DNA of 64,000 nt from Erodium maritimum (GCA_963921825.1 OY997592.1:59168336-59232335); one strand, 5' to 3'; shown: positions 47,262 through 59,203, counted from the stretch's first letter. Notes: generated by a model not told the origin, from the letters alone. Numbers and translations: made by a program.

Positions 47262-48608
47262 ATGGATATGATCACTTTCAGATATTTGATCAGCCTATCA
47301 GTCTCTGAAGGACTTGATATGTGCATGATGGACGTTGTGACTGCTTACCTGTATGGTAATTTGGACATTGATATCTATATGAAACTCCCCGATGGGTTGA
47401 GATTTCCTGAAGCAATGATAGATATCCCCAGAGATATGTGTTCAATAAAATTACAGAAATCTCTATATGGACTAAAGCAATCTGGTAGGATGTGGTACCA
47501 TCGCCTTAGCGAGTACCTTACCAGAGAAGGCTATAAGAATGTTGTTATTTGTCCATGTGTGTTCATTAAGAAAACAACCTCCGGGTTTGTTATTATTGCA
47601 ATATACGTTGATGACATAAATCTGATTGGGACTCCAGAAGAGATCCTCAAAGCTTCAGATTATCTGAAAAGAGAATTCGAAATGAAAGATTTGGGGGGGA
47701 CTAGACACTGTCTCGGCCTGCAGCTCGAGCATCTGTCTGATAGTATTTTGATCCATCAATCAGCATATGTTGAAAAGCTTTTGAAGCGTTTTAATATGGA
47801 TAATGCTCACCCTCTCAGTACTCCAATGGTCGTCCGTTCTTTAGATCCCAAAAGAGATCCATTCCGTCCCAAGGAAGCAGATGAAGAGATACTTGGTCTT
47901 GAAGTACCATATCTAAATGCTATTGGTGGTTTGTTATATTTGGCACAATGTACGCGACCTGACATAGCGTTCGCAGTAAATGTACTTGCCAGGTTCAGTT
48001 CAGAACCCACTCGACGACATTGGAACAATGTCAAGCATGTACTTCGTTGTCTGAGTGGGACCAGAGATTTGGGACTTATGTATTATAAGTCCAGGGGGAG
48101 CGTCGGCCTGGTTGGATACGCGGATGCAGACTATTTATCAGATCCTCACAAAGCTCGCTCCCAGACAGGATATGTTTTCACCTGCAGTGAAACAGCTATT
48201 TCCTGGCGCTCTACGAAGCAGACTTTGGTTGCGACATCCTCAAACCACTCGGAGATTGTGGCGCTACATGAAGCTAGCCGAGAATGTGTATTCCTGCGAT
48301 CCGTTTTGAAGCATGTGTTATGCTCAATCGGCATTCCTCCGTCAATCTCTCCTTCCATCATATATGAAGACAATGCAGCTTGTATAGCTCAAGTCAGAGG
48401 AGGTTATATTAAAGGAGACAGAATTAAGCGCATCTCTCCGAAGTTCTTTTATACTCATGAGCTCCAGAAGAGTAATGAGATAGATGTCAAGCAGATTCGG
48501 TCCTGCGAGAATCTTGCTGATTTATATACTAAAGCTTTGCCGACTTCTACCTTTGAGAAGCTAGTTCACAGAATCAGCATGCGTCGCCTGAGCAAGCAAC
48601 CAAAGTAG
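47262..48608 (+). pseudogene. copia reverse transcriptase and RNase H
   Basis: A 448-codon open frame. Reverse transcriptase motifs are MDVVTAYLYGNLD (first catalytic aspartate region), KLQKSLYGLKQSGRMWYHRL, and IAIYVDDINLIG with the YVDD box. The RNase H part includes LVGYADADYLSDP, SWRSTKQTLVATSSNHSEIV and IYEDNAACIAQ, ending with NLADLYTKALPTSTFEKLVH. These are complete and in the usual Ty1/copia order, so this half of pol has hardly decayed. Confidence 0.92.
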
Positions 48609-48857
48609 CCTGCCTGAAGTCAGGTGGAGATAAATTTCGTGCGTTGCACTCTTTTTCCCTTATCCAAGTTTTGTCCCACAGGGTTTTCTTGGAGAGGTTT
48701 TTAACAAGGCAGCATCAAGCACAGCATGAAGCATGTTTTGCGTGTTGCACTCTTTTCCTTACAGGTTTTGTCCCACCGGATTTTCCTGAGGATGTTTTTA
48801 ACGAGGCAACTTAAGATGCAATTGATGTATTTGTAGATGGTGGTGTCCAAGAGAGAG

Positions 48858-49102
48858 TGTTGTAGAAACGTGGAAGCCTATATGGCCACCACCTTTTTCC
48901 CTATATTCACGTGGCAATCATGCACATGCTTAGTTGATGACTAAGGCAATGTATGAAGCTTATAAATATGTGTACATGAATGAAGAGTAATACACAGAAA
49001 CAAAAGTTCAGTAATTTGTTCAGTTTAGAGACTTTGATCTTTTAACAAAGTAAAGAAAGTTCGATCATTCGGTTTCGGTTCTGATCGTTTAAGAAATAAT
49101 CA
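48858..49102 (+). repeat. 3' LTR of the copia element
   Basis: 245 bp, 98.8 per cent identical to the 5' LTR by direct reading (three differences). Preceded by the polypurine stretch aagagagag. Confidence 0.95.
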
Positions 49103-49107
49103 CAAAA

Positions 49108-49574
49108 AAAAAATTGAAAGTCAATTTCATTTTAGCCGGGCTAAAAAAAAAAAGAAGAGGGCCAGATTTTCTCTTTTTAGCTCATTCCTTTCACTGCACA
49201 TTAAGGTAGTGTATTTTTTTGTTGTTGAAATTATCCATATTATTTTGTTGTACATCTTGTTTTGAAGATTTAAATAAAATAGAATACGAGCACATCATTC
49301 TGTCATCCCCACCTTTCTATTTTCCGGGACGATGCACTTTTCCAGTGTTTCCCATTCACCAAACGATGCCTGTACATTGAATGTACTGTTCTGTAAACAA
49401 TGCTCACACTAAACATCTGAATAGAATGCTTCTCTGATTCAACACCCTCTTTCAATTCAAACCATTTTAGAATCTCAAAACTCGATGACTAAAAGCACAT
49501 TGTTCTCACAAAACAAATCGGGAAATCAGGTACAGAAAAGCTAGAAACCGCGTCAAAACAAGCTTCGGGAAATA
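49108..49574. other. NAA50 3' flanking DNA
   Basis: About 470 bp between the copia 3' duplication and the NAA50 stop codon; it must contain the NAA50 3' untranslated region (minus strand). AT-rich; nothing else recognised. The copia insertion lies within 0.5 kb of the gene. Confidence 0.4.
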
Positions 49575-52500
49575 TTACTTGGCTTGAGATTGCGTGATGA
49601 CCTTGGTGACCACGTAGCAATCTGGTGGAGTTATGTTCATGTAATAATTCTGAATGGTGTCGGTTATTCCAAATCCAAATTTCTTGTAGAAGTTGATTGC
49701 ATCTTCGTTGTTCGTTTGCACGTGCAAGTAGATTTCAGAAATGTTTTGCTTGGAGCAGAGGTCAAGAACATGGTCTAAAAGCCTTGTACCTGCAAAATGT
49801 AGGTGTATTTAATGTTGCTTCTGTAGAAGTTGTAACCCTTAAATAATTATTTTAGGCTTAACAAGTTGATGCATAAAGAATTTCAAGGGAACTAGAAATG
49901 TAAAACGAAATCATCATGCAACTTCCTTCTTTTGAACCCAAGCTTGCTTGTCCAACAGGTCAAACACTTGAACTTAGGACTTCGGATCCAGGTTCAAGCC
50001 TTAGCAGCGGTACCTCACTTCTTATTTATTTCTTCCCAACTTTTGTTGGAATTCTTTCTATCTAGTTCTTTGGATTTCGCTCTCTCTATTCAGCCCTTGT
50101 AGGGCCTCTCTCAAGATGGGTTCACAGAAAAATTTAGAGCTCTCTTCTAGGTAAGGGAGCTCGGGCTTGAAACATCAGTCTTAAAGAGATCTTTAAGAAT
50201 ATAAAAAATGTGTGGTGCTCCCTTACTTCTACTTAAGCAAGGTCTTGAGATCAACTGCTTTGATACATCAGATTAAGTCAATAAAAAAACTTCCTTCTTT
50301 TGATAGGATGATAAGCAGTTCACTCACCAATGCCTAGGCCACGATATGGTGCTAAAACGCCAAGTGTCATGATGTAGACACGGACTGGCCCACCTTCCTT
50401 CTTCTCAACTCGGCATGCGATTGAACCAACACATATGTCACTGTAATATGCTGCAGGAAAAACAGGTAAAGGTTCACAGTGAATGAACATAACATTACCC
50501 AATATCGTATCTTCCATTTTCAGCATGTATTTTAGCATCAAGGAACTAACAATGATGATATAACAGTAATACAAAACTCAGTGAAAACAAAATTGTCATG
50601 ATGGGTTCCATTCAGACTTCAGACGATGTCAAATTTAATATCTCTAGCTGTTGAAAATTCTTTCTGGATCTTCAAAACACATTTTGGTCATAAATTAGAA
50701 GAAAAAGCCACTTGGCTCTTGAACAGTACTCGTGATGGAAAGGATCATATAGAAATGGAACTGTAGTAATGTAGTTGGCAGGACAAGAAATGCGGTACAT
50801 AAATGACCTTCATGTGTTGTAGACAAGTATCATGCAGAACCATAGATTCGAGATTCAGAACTTATTTCAAACCAGAATTGATATAAAAGAATTTGGATAT
50901 TTTTCTAAACTATGTATATTTTATGTCGTTCAAGTAAAGAGTAATCACTAGTATATTTTAGGATTAATTGCTAAAAACTACAACATGTTTTGCCCATTTG
51001 CTAAAAACTACAGAGTTTAAAAGTGAACAAAAACATACAATACGTATTGTCCACAATCTTCTTTTAAAATAATGAACAATTCTGTTAACCACTGCAAGAT
51101 ATGTGGTCAAAACATATAGCATTGAAACTATTGTGGTCAAAACATATAGCCTTGAAAAGTAATGTGGGCAAACCATATGGCCCAATACTTAACAGAACAT
51201 AATATTCTGTTCACTATTTTAACAGAAGACGGTGGACAATACGTATTGCATGTTTTTGTCCACTTTTAAACTTAGTGTAGTTTTTAGCAAGTGGGCAAAA
51301 CATGTTGTAGTTTTTTCGCAATTAACCCGATATTTTATGTTGTTCAAGTAAAGAGTAATGACTTTAGTGCAGGTCTATTGTTGGATTATAAATGTTATCT
51401 GTTACATTTGATAAAGTAACAATATTTTTCACAGGAAGGAACTATGTGTTAATCATCTTAATTTTTCTTCCAATCATTACTCTATCATCCCACAATAGCT
51501 AGCCTATTTGACCATTTACAAGCAGATGAGATTGGAATGCAATGAAAAGATGAGAATATTGATAGCTCAAGTCTTATTTTTATCATCAATTCCTGATCAG
51601 ATTCCTAACCTAATCTCTCTCCCCACACGTGCTCCCAAGGAGATGCCCCCCTAGAGTTCAAACACTGGACCTCTCAAGAGGTACTGGGAATAATTCATGG
51701 TATACATGTATAGTTAGACATTGTTTCGGTCTTAATAATCATAGAACTTTTGCTTCTGTGCATGATAGTCATCAACAGAAAATTTATAGGCACGCCTCGT
51801 TATCAAGATATGGATAGAGTGCTAAACACGGTTATAAAGAGAAGTATAACCATTGTTGCCTGCTAATCAATGAACATAAATAAAACTAATAAACTATGGA
51901 GCCTCAATGATAATCTTAAAGAAAGCAAGTATGTGTTATAGCCTTAATAGGAACTAAGAAATAGTAGATACCATCAGTTATGTGTAAATAGTAAAGTGGA
52001 TGGAAGCTTGTTTAGTATGAATCTACCATATGTACATAACCATATGACTGCAATGACTAATGTATGCGATTAGTTTCAAGTTTAGAGCTCACAAATAACA
52101 AAAAGCAAAGTAATCAGGAAAATGCACGACATCCTTGATTGGTACAGTAAGGCTGTGCTTAGAGAAGTTATCCGTTCTTTTCGTCCTTGTTAGATATTAT
52201 TATTTTCCTATATCCTAAATGAGGGGGGAAATACCTAAGATAAAGACAAATAGCCCTAATACACATAGCATATGGCGTGCAAAAGGCATAAATTTTCTAG
52301 TTGTTTCTTTCTACAACTGACAAATGTGAAGTCCCTCACTCAATAAACTCAAATGCTTTGGAGATATTAAAAAAATCTAGAGAAGATACAAGAACACATA
52401 GTGGATAGTTTGTTTTCCGGGAATATACATTGGCAAAGTCAATGCACATTAAACAATAGCATGGATTAAATAGAACTTCAAAAGTAAACATATTTTGCTA

Positions 52501-53703
52501 CATAATGGAACACATTTTACTTTAATACACTGGTCAATACTATGCTTAGTATTCTTATGTCCCAACAACGGAACATGTGAAGAACAGTCAAGTCAAGCTG
52601 TATAAAGGATTATATGGGCAGTCTTACATTGGAGTAACATGAAAAGAGAAAAGGGAAAAAACACCCTTGACATGCATTGCTTTCTAGATATAATTTCAGG
52701 AACATTTATATTTGGGAAAATAGGAAGTATTAATCACCAGAATATGAAACAACTCGAAATTTAGCAACAAAAATCCTATATTTCAAATATTTGGCTTAAA
52801 AAATCCTTACTAGGTTAGCAGGCTGGTTCAAGCCACCTGGGCAAAGAATCCATAGGTACGATAAAATAATCTACAACACAACAAGACCTAACCAAAGGTT
52901 GACATTACAAAACCCCGCTTCCATATTTGGAAATGTCAACTCCAAATCACCAAGACAACCCTATCAAAGGCCCAGATAGGCAACATTCCCTGTCAAAAAA
53001 CTTAAATCCTTTTCTTATCTCCATATGCTGGTTCCTACTTCTCGATCTCTGTAGGTTCATTTACTTTGTGGAATAAAACGACCTCAAGACTGCAATGGAA
53101 CGGTCATATCACACACAAAACCAGCATTTATCAATGCATTGAACTAAATAACTCCAAAAATTCTCACAATAAGCAATAGCCTCAAAATAAATACCCCAAA
53201 AAAGGAACTGCATTTCCATAAACACAGAATCAGAACAGCACAACCCAATGCACATCTAAGCACAACAAATGAAACCCAGAAACCATGAAACTTAACTATA
53301 AGCAAAAAAAAAATGAAATGGAATCACCAGACTACGGACAGGACCAGCATTTACCATGCATTGTGGCAAACAACTTGAGGAAATCAGCCTCCAAAATACT
53401 CGAGATAAAGGGATTGCATTTCAATAACGAGAGAAGCAAAACAAACAAAATCCAAATGCATAACAAGCACAATGAACAAACCCAGAAAACATATAACACA
53501 AAGACTCGAAATTTCAGCAGAAGAAGCAAACCCAGAAAAATAGGGATACCTAGCTTGGAGAAATCGGCGGAAGCGAGAGCGTCGGCGTAGTATTTGTCAT
53601 TGTAGCGAACGGGGAAGAGGGCAGAGTTGAGCTTCTTGAGCTGCATCAAATTCTTGTCCCTCACTCCATCCAGCGAGATTGGCACTTCACGCCCAATCCC
53701 CAT
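49575..53703 (-). CDS. NAA50: N-alpha-acetyltransferase 50 (NatE catalytic subunit, GNAT)
   Basis: Three exons on the minus strand, 53703-53550, 50450-50328 and 49789-49575, with matching phases, giving 163 residues. Exon 1 encodes the substrate-side part (SLDGVRDKNLMQLKKLNSAL, then LFPVRYNDKYY). Exon 2 has VYIMTLGVLAPYRGLGIG, holding the acetyl-CoA motif R/Q-x-x-G-x-G/A (RGLGIG, residues 88-93). Exon 3 has LHVQTNNEDAINFYKKFGFG and QNYYMNITPPDCYVV. Length and motif order match plant NAA50, which acetylates N termini (preferably Met followed by a hydrophobic residue) at the ribosome and is needed for growth and ER-stress control. Intron 1 is about 3.1 kb and contains a MITE (50961-51328). The donor of exon 1 was placed to keep phase; the edge may be off by one base. 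Confidence 0.94.
50961..51328. mobile_element. Mutator-type MITE in NAA50 intron 1
   Basis: 368 bp. The ends are inverted copies for about 130 bp: left ggattaattgctaaaaacta, right (reversed) gggttaattgcgaaaaaact, both followed by caacatgttttgccca and later caatacgtattgtccac. Flanks (t/g)atatttta on each side match at 8 of 9 positions. Non-coding; could form a long hairpin if transcribed in the pre-mRNA. Confidence 0.75.
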
Positions 53704-54019
53704 TTTGACCTTCGCTCTGCAATGCCAACGCTACACTGTGCCCACAGACGTCGTTTCGAAGACGAAGGCGTGTGCGCACTAGACGGGTCGTACGGACAGT
53801 GAATCTTTTGGGGATTTTATAGAAGCAAGCTAGGGCAAGATTTTGTTTTTCTTTTATTGTTTTCGTCGCACGTAAGAATTTGGGATTTTAGCGGTTCCCG
53901 ATGCCGGCTCGGTAGTCGTACCCTCCCGGTCTGGATCGTAAACCGACCACCTCTACTAGCCTGACTCCGGTCTGAAAATAATTTAATTTAAGTTCGGTTG
54001 TAAAGTCGTCGATAAATTA
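53704..54019 (-). promoter_or_regulatory. NAA50 upstream region
   Basis: About 320 bp between the NAA50 start codon and the Mutator-like composite. The first 60 bp are leader-like (minus strand). No confident TATA box. The duplication of the composite starts at 54020, so the transposon sits next to the promoter. Confidence 0.35.
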
Positions 54020-54104
54020 TTATTAATAGGGTAAATTACAAATACTTACCCCAAATTTGTAGCGTTTAACTTATATCTATTTTAAAGTTTTTTTTAACTG
54101 ATAC

Positions 54105-55326
54105 TTTTTTTTGAAAGAAAGATTCATTAATAGTTAATAAACCTTACATAAAGGACCATACAAGCGTTGTATCCATCGATCGTTATCAGAAATCCGAAGA
54201 ACGACCGATGAGATAATAGCTCTCACTAAGGGCGACACAGCGCCTAGACAACCAAGTACCAGGTTGTTCTTTCTTCTCGACGATCCGAATAGGTTCGCCG
54301 ATATAGAGACCCAACCGGCAACGCCACCAAAGGTGGTAACCACACTTCCCGGAGATTCGCCGGTCAAAGACGGGTCTTTGACTGCAAAAATCCAAAAAGG
54401 GGACTTAAAGGAATACAAAGCTAAAAAACTAAACAACAAGCCAACAACAACGAAATTGAAATTCTCAAGGCCAATCTCCGGTGGTCGGGGCTGAGGTCGG
54501 AGCGAAGGGGGAGATGGATGGCGCCGACGATGCAAATCTGATCTGTTTGGGGCAAGGGCACAGGGCAGGCCGGGTGAGCTCGGTAAAGCAGGACAACGTC
54601 GACTGCGGAGTTCCGACAACAAATGAGAGTAGATCTGATCATCAGGCCGGATGAGGAGCGTGACGTGAAGACAACCTCGAGGTAGTTCAGATCGTTGATG
54701 TCGGGACAAAAAGCCGGGAAGTGAGAGCACAACCGCCCATCGTCGGAGAAGGAGAAGGCCGGAGAAGGGAGGACCAAGGTGGGGGGAGGCAGATCCGGTC
54801 GGGGATTTGCCGGAAAAGGGTGGAAGAGGTGGGCTTTTACCGGATCTGGGCAGTGGAGGGCTAGGGAGGAAGGAGCGGACGATGGCCGGCAGATCCAGTC
54901 CCCGGGGGCAGCAAATCTGGCCACTGCGAGCGCTGGAGCTGGGCGGAGAATTGAGGGTCGGGTCGTAGGAGTGGGGGAGGAGGTCGTTGCTGACGAGTGG
55001 GGTTGGGTTTTACTGAATGAGGGAAAAGGGCTGCGGAGAGAGATGAGGGCGAGGCTGGCCGGAGCAGATGCCGACCGGCGGAGGGGCAGCTGTAGCGACG
55101 GTTGACGACGGCGACGGGACGGACAGCAGAAGGGCGGCAAAGCACGACTGGCGAGCACAGGGCGAAGCTGGTAGCAAAGGTGCCGAGAACTTGAAGGGAA
55201 AAGGGGCAAGGAATGAGGGTGCCGGCTTCCATGGCCGAAGCCATGGTCGCCGACGGCGGCACACAGAAAGTGGGGTTTGACCTCCTTTTGGGTGAGAGAG
55301 AAAAGCTGTCGCGCACTAGTGACTTC
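54105..55326 (-). mobile_element. 1.2-kb LINE derivative
   Basis: Minus-oriented, with poly-A tail at 54105-54112 and the 3' motif attaatgaatctttctttc before it, as in the copy at 24363. The perfect 16-bp duplication tttttttaactgatac lies at 54089-54104 and 55327-55342. The body is GC-rich with overlapping open frames on the minus strand; one starts in a good initiation context at 55241 (ccATGGCTTCGG, peptide MASAMEAGTLIPCPF). No zinc knuckle or ORF2 domain is visible. Non-autonomous. Confidence 0.8.
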
Positions 55327-55469
55327 TTTTTTTAACTGATACCTACTCAGATGTTTAATTATATAACAAATAGCCCAAGTCGTCAACTAAAATGACGAAA
55401 ATACCCTCGACTACACTTCAATAATTATTTTTAAAAAATTATTCAAAAAATCACTTTGTTACATATATA

Positions 55470-55946
55470 GGACTGGTATCAAGTACAAACCACCCATTAT
55501 TGTGCAAACTACGAACCAATCTGAGCCATAGGATCCCCTCAAAGTGATGTCAGCAGAGCGCACCAGATGCTGACACGTGGGCAATTAAATATATAAAACA
55601 CCGCACTTTATTGTGCAAACTACGAACTCACCAGATGCTGACACGTAGGCGCGCGCGCACAGTACTGATAGTTTAGTACACACTGTGCTGATATGTTAGT
55701 ACAAAATGTGCTGATAGCAAACTATCATCACATTTTGTACTAAACTATCAGCACCGTGGTATGTAAACCATCAGCACACGCGCTGCGCGCGTGGTCAACA
55801 CGTGCTATTGTGCGGGCAGAGGCACGCGCGAAGTGACCACGTGTCAGCATCGCGCGCGCTCTGATGACGTCATCTTGGCTGCATCCCGTTGCTTAGATTG
55901 GTTTGTAGTTTGCACGATAAGGGTGGTTTTTACTGGATAGCTACCC
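55470..55946. mobile_element. MITE in a TATA-rich target
   Basis: 477 bp with about 55-bp inverted ends: left ggactggtatcaagtacaaa, right (reversed) gggtagctatccagtaaaaa, both followed by ccaccc and gtgcaaactac(g/a)aaccaat. Flanked by tatata on both sides. The centre holds a second inverted repeat of (a)caaaatgtgctgatag and its reverse, around 55695-55740. Confidence 0.65.
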
Positions 55947-56013
55947 TATATATATACTTATTAAATCACTTCAGTTTTATCTAAAAAATCACTTCAGTTT
56001 TATTTTTAAAAAA

Positions 56014-56444
56014 GGGTTAAATGTTGAAACTTACCCTTATGTATTGGTCACGAACACTATGCTACCCTCCTTTTCAAAATCACATTTGCGGTACCTTATC
56101 TATTGGTCACGCGATTCCGTTAGGAAAAATAGACGGTAAAATGCCGTTTTTCCATTTCGTTAGTCATATGACCTCAAGTGTCATATAATGGATGGTAAAA
56201 TGACGTTTTTTTATAAAATATATAGAGGTCAAATACTTGAAGGAAAAAAAACGGCATTTTACCATCCATTATATGACACTTGAGGTCATATGACTAACTG
56301 AATGGAAAATACGGCATTTTACCGTCCATTTTTCCTAACAGAATCGCGTGACCAATATATAAGGTACCGCAAATGTGATTTTGAAAAGGAGGGTAGCATA
56401 GTGTTCGTGACCAATACATAAGGGTAAGTTTCAACATTTAACCC
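56014..56444. mobile_element. near-perfect foldback element
   Basis: A 431-bp palindrome: arms of about 200 bp, gggttaaatgttgaaactta on the left and its reverse on the right, differ at only a few positions and are separated by a spacer of about 30 bp near 56215-56245. The 8-bp flank ttaaaaaa is on both sides. Transcription in either direction would give a long double-stranded hairpin. Confidence 0.85.
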
Positions 56445-56562
56445 TTAAAAAAACTTATTTAAAAAATCACTGAGAACATTTTTGTCATTTTAGCTGACGG
56501 CTTGGGCTATTTGTTACATAACTAAACATATAAGTAGGTATCAGTTAAAAAAAACTTTAGGG

Positions 56563-56598
56563 TATGTATCAGTTAAACCGTTTAACTGATACATACTG
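56563..56598. repeat. palindrome at the inner arm junction
   Basis: gtatgtatcagttaaac is followed at once by its inverse, tttaactgatacatac. This is where the inner inverted arm of the Mutator-like composite meets foreign sequence. Confidence 0.8.
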
Positions 56599-56746
56599 TC
56601 CTCAGTTAAACTTGTTATGCAGCAGCTATGGTGGTGACTAATGGACACTTTCTATTCAATGCAACAACAAAACTAAGCATTTTAAGTGTCCCTTTTCAAC
56701 TGAAGCAACAAAAGGACCCTAGTTTATTGAGGACAATGCTTCCACT

Positions 56747-57961
56747 CAAGGGCGGAACGAGAGAGGGATAGGGGTAGCCATGGCTACCCCTAACTAAAAG
56801 GAAAATTAGCTTGATGGAATAAGGCTCTTCACTTTCCCTGTACATTTCGGGATCAAACCTTGGTGAACACAAATTTTTTATATGGGCTCCGTTTTTTATT
56901 GGGCTTTTATTGGATCCAAGTAAGATTTCTAATAATCCAATATGCTTTATTCCCCTTCTCTGCGTTTTTTATGTCGTGAACTTCAACTCAATGTCGAACC
57001 CTCTCTCTTTCAATACCAAAAATCCCTCTCTGATTGCCTTCAACTCCAACTAGAGCCGTCTCGCCGGAAAACGAAGTCAAGGCCAGGTAATTTCTTAAAA
57101 AGCAAAGTCAAGGCCGTAAAGTTTTATTTTTTGGTTGCCAAGACTGCACAACCATTGTATATATATATTTGGTCAATTTTATATGTGGGTCAACTGAATT
57201 GTAATTGTAATTATTCTTGGTTGCCATGACTATGTATATATAGCTATTGTGTTTGATACATTCACTGCAAATGTTCCATAAGCAATTTGATATCTTCAGT
57301 ACAATTGACTGTGGTTGAAAACACCAGTTAATTTGAAAATTTCCATAACTCAGTCATAATTTGGGTTTACTGTGTATGTTTGTAGTGGTAGATGGAGTTC
57401 ATTTATTTATTTTTATACATGTTTCAAATCTTTTTATTAAAAGGTTATAAAATATTTTAGTTTAGTATTATTTTTAAACATTTTTGTTTATATGTGGTTT
57501 GTTACATAAGAAGATTAGATTAAGAGTACATTTTTATCTTGAATGCTCAATATACCTTATAAATGATTTGAAATGTTGAGTGAGCACTACTGGTGTTAGG
57601 TTTGTAAAATACTTTATGTAAAAAAATAGTTATTGATTGTTAGAATTCTAATTTTTGTTTTAAAAATTAATCATTGATTTTTTTGACTTGTAGGATGGAA
57701 ATGTATTTTTCACCTAAACCGAGATTTATGGAATCAAATGCTTCTATTGTCGATTTATGAAAATGTATGGGTAATAAGATGATGCAAGTATTTTTCGAGT
57801 ATAGTGTCTGAGGTTAAAATTACATTTGAATTGTAATTCGAAATATAAGTGTTTTTTGTATTATAATTATCATCTATTTTGGTAATGTTTATTTTATTAT
57901 ATATATATATATATTAATTATTGATGGCTACCCCTAAAATAAATTTCTGGTTCCGCCGCTG
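56747..57961. mobile_element. non-autonomous hAT element
   Basis: 1215 bp, starting caagggcggaac and ending, in reverse, cagcggcggaac. The exact 8-bp duplication cttccact lies at 56739-56746 and 57962-57969. The CAG/CAA-GGGCGG-type ends and 8-bp duplication are those of hAT elements. The interior is AT-rich and non-coding, and both subterminal regions contain the word ggctacccct. It sits within the captured host fragment. Confidence 0.85.
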
Positions 57962-58963
57962 CTTCCACTACCACTCACTTGTGACTCCATTATGCAGAAG
58001 CAGAACCAATTTCAAGCTTCAGTCTAAAAGAAAAAGCAAGTCTCTACATGCATATACAAAATCAACCAATCTAATCACAATTTCCTCAAACTCCACACCA
58101 TCATAGTTGTGAACTTAAGCACCCAAGAGAAAAATGCAATACCATAACTCTACCTCTATCAATTGAAGTCCCTGATCCCTTCTCAGCAGTAGAATCTGCC
58201 AGACACATTGAAAATTCAACACAAGGCTTCAGTTCAAGTCCTAACAATTCACCAAAAAACAAAACTTTGAGAAATAAGAGCAAAGAAAAAGACACAGCGA
58301 GAGTGTCACGCCCCAATTTCAGTAAACCGAACTCGGGACGCGAACGTTTAAAATAAGAAAACACTTTGAAACCATTTCCTTTAAAACACTTTACAATGCC
58401 AGTTTAGTTCAACAAAAGGATAAATACAACTCAAAAATAAAACGTCCCACAAGCGGACAAAAAGCGAGGTATCCGTCGCTAGACTAAAAGTAACCCGGAC
58501 TACCGCCCCTAGCTCTTCAAGCTTCGGAAGCTCACCTAGTCCGACCTGCGACAAGTACCTGTAGGAAAAGCAGCTAGGGGTAAGCATTCGCTCACCACCA
58601 CGGATAACAGACTGACTACGACATAATTAGCAGACAATGCCGGTAACATCAATAATAAAGTCTACACCGGGGGACACTGTCCCCAACCCAATGACTCTGG
58701 CTTATCATACACCCACTGTTACCTTCCTTGACCAACTCAACACTTTGACACGTAAAGTAGATCCGACACAACGATCACGACCTCTCCCAAGGACTCGAAA
58801 GAAACTACGCAACACCAAACAAGATCACAAATGATCGCACACCAAACAAGATCACAAAGGATCGCAAACCAGCTGCTCAGTAACCTCCCTCACCAGACTC
58901 AACCTCAACTCGTAAAGTAAAACCGACACAACAAACAATGACGACCTTCCCCGAAAACACGAA

Positions 58964-59203
58964 CACGGATCAGGCTAGCCGAAGAATGCTCAGAACCTGC
59001 CGAGCCTCGTACACGGATCAGGCCAGCCGAAGAATGCTCGTAACCTGCCGGGACCCGGTCACGGATCAGGCTAGCCGAAGAATGCTCATAACCTTTCGGG
59101 ATCCGGACACGGAACAGGCTAGCCGAAGAATGCTCAGAACCTGTCGAGGCTCGAGTTTGGTCAGGCCAGCCCAAGAATGCTCGTAACCTGTCAAAATCCA
59201 CAC
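58964..59203. repeat. 48-bp tandem repeat, five copies
   Basis: cacgga(t/a)caggctagcc units start at 58964, 59012, 59060, 59108 and about 59156, exactly 48 bp apart. Being a multiple of three, it gives a 16-residue repeat in one frame (DQASRRML...), which I consider non-coding. Confidence 0.9.

Larger units (their letters stand above)
44664..49102 (+). mobile_element. Ty1/copia LTR retrotransposon without gag
   Basis: Two 245-bp LTRs (44664-44908 and 48858-49102; tgttgtagaaacg ... aaataatca) are flanked by the exact 5-bp duplication caaaa (44659-44663, 49103-49107). Just after the 5' LTR, taacacgttatcagcgcg fits an initiator-Met-type primer binding region, and aagagagag just before the 3' LTR is the polypurine tract. 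Only about 90 bp separate the primer site from the protease/integrase frame, so gag is missing altogether. The order protease, integrase, reverse transcriptase, RNase H identifies Ty1/copia. Two in-frame stops and at least one frameshift disable pol. LTRs differ at only three positions, all transitions. Confidence 0.95.

Noticed and set aside
49925..50030. ggttcaagcc and nearby words that resemble an internal RNA polymerase III B box
   Set aside because: No matching A box at the right distance, no cloverleaf and no duplication; not called as tRNA or SINE.
53285..53590. Plus-strand 101-codon frame at the NAA50 first exon
   Set aside because: Antisense shadow of NAA50 exon 1 and the A-rich intron start.
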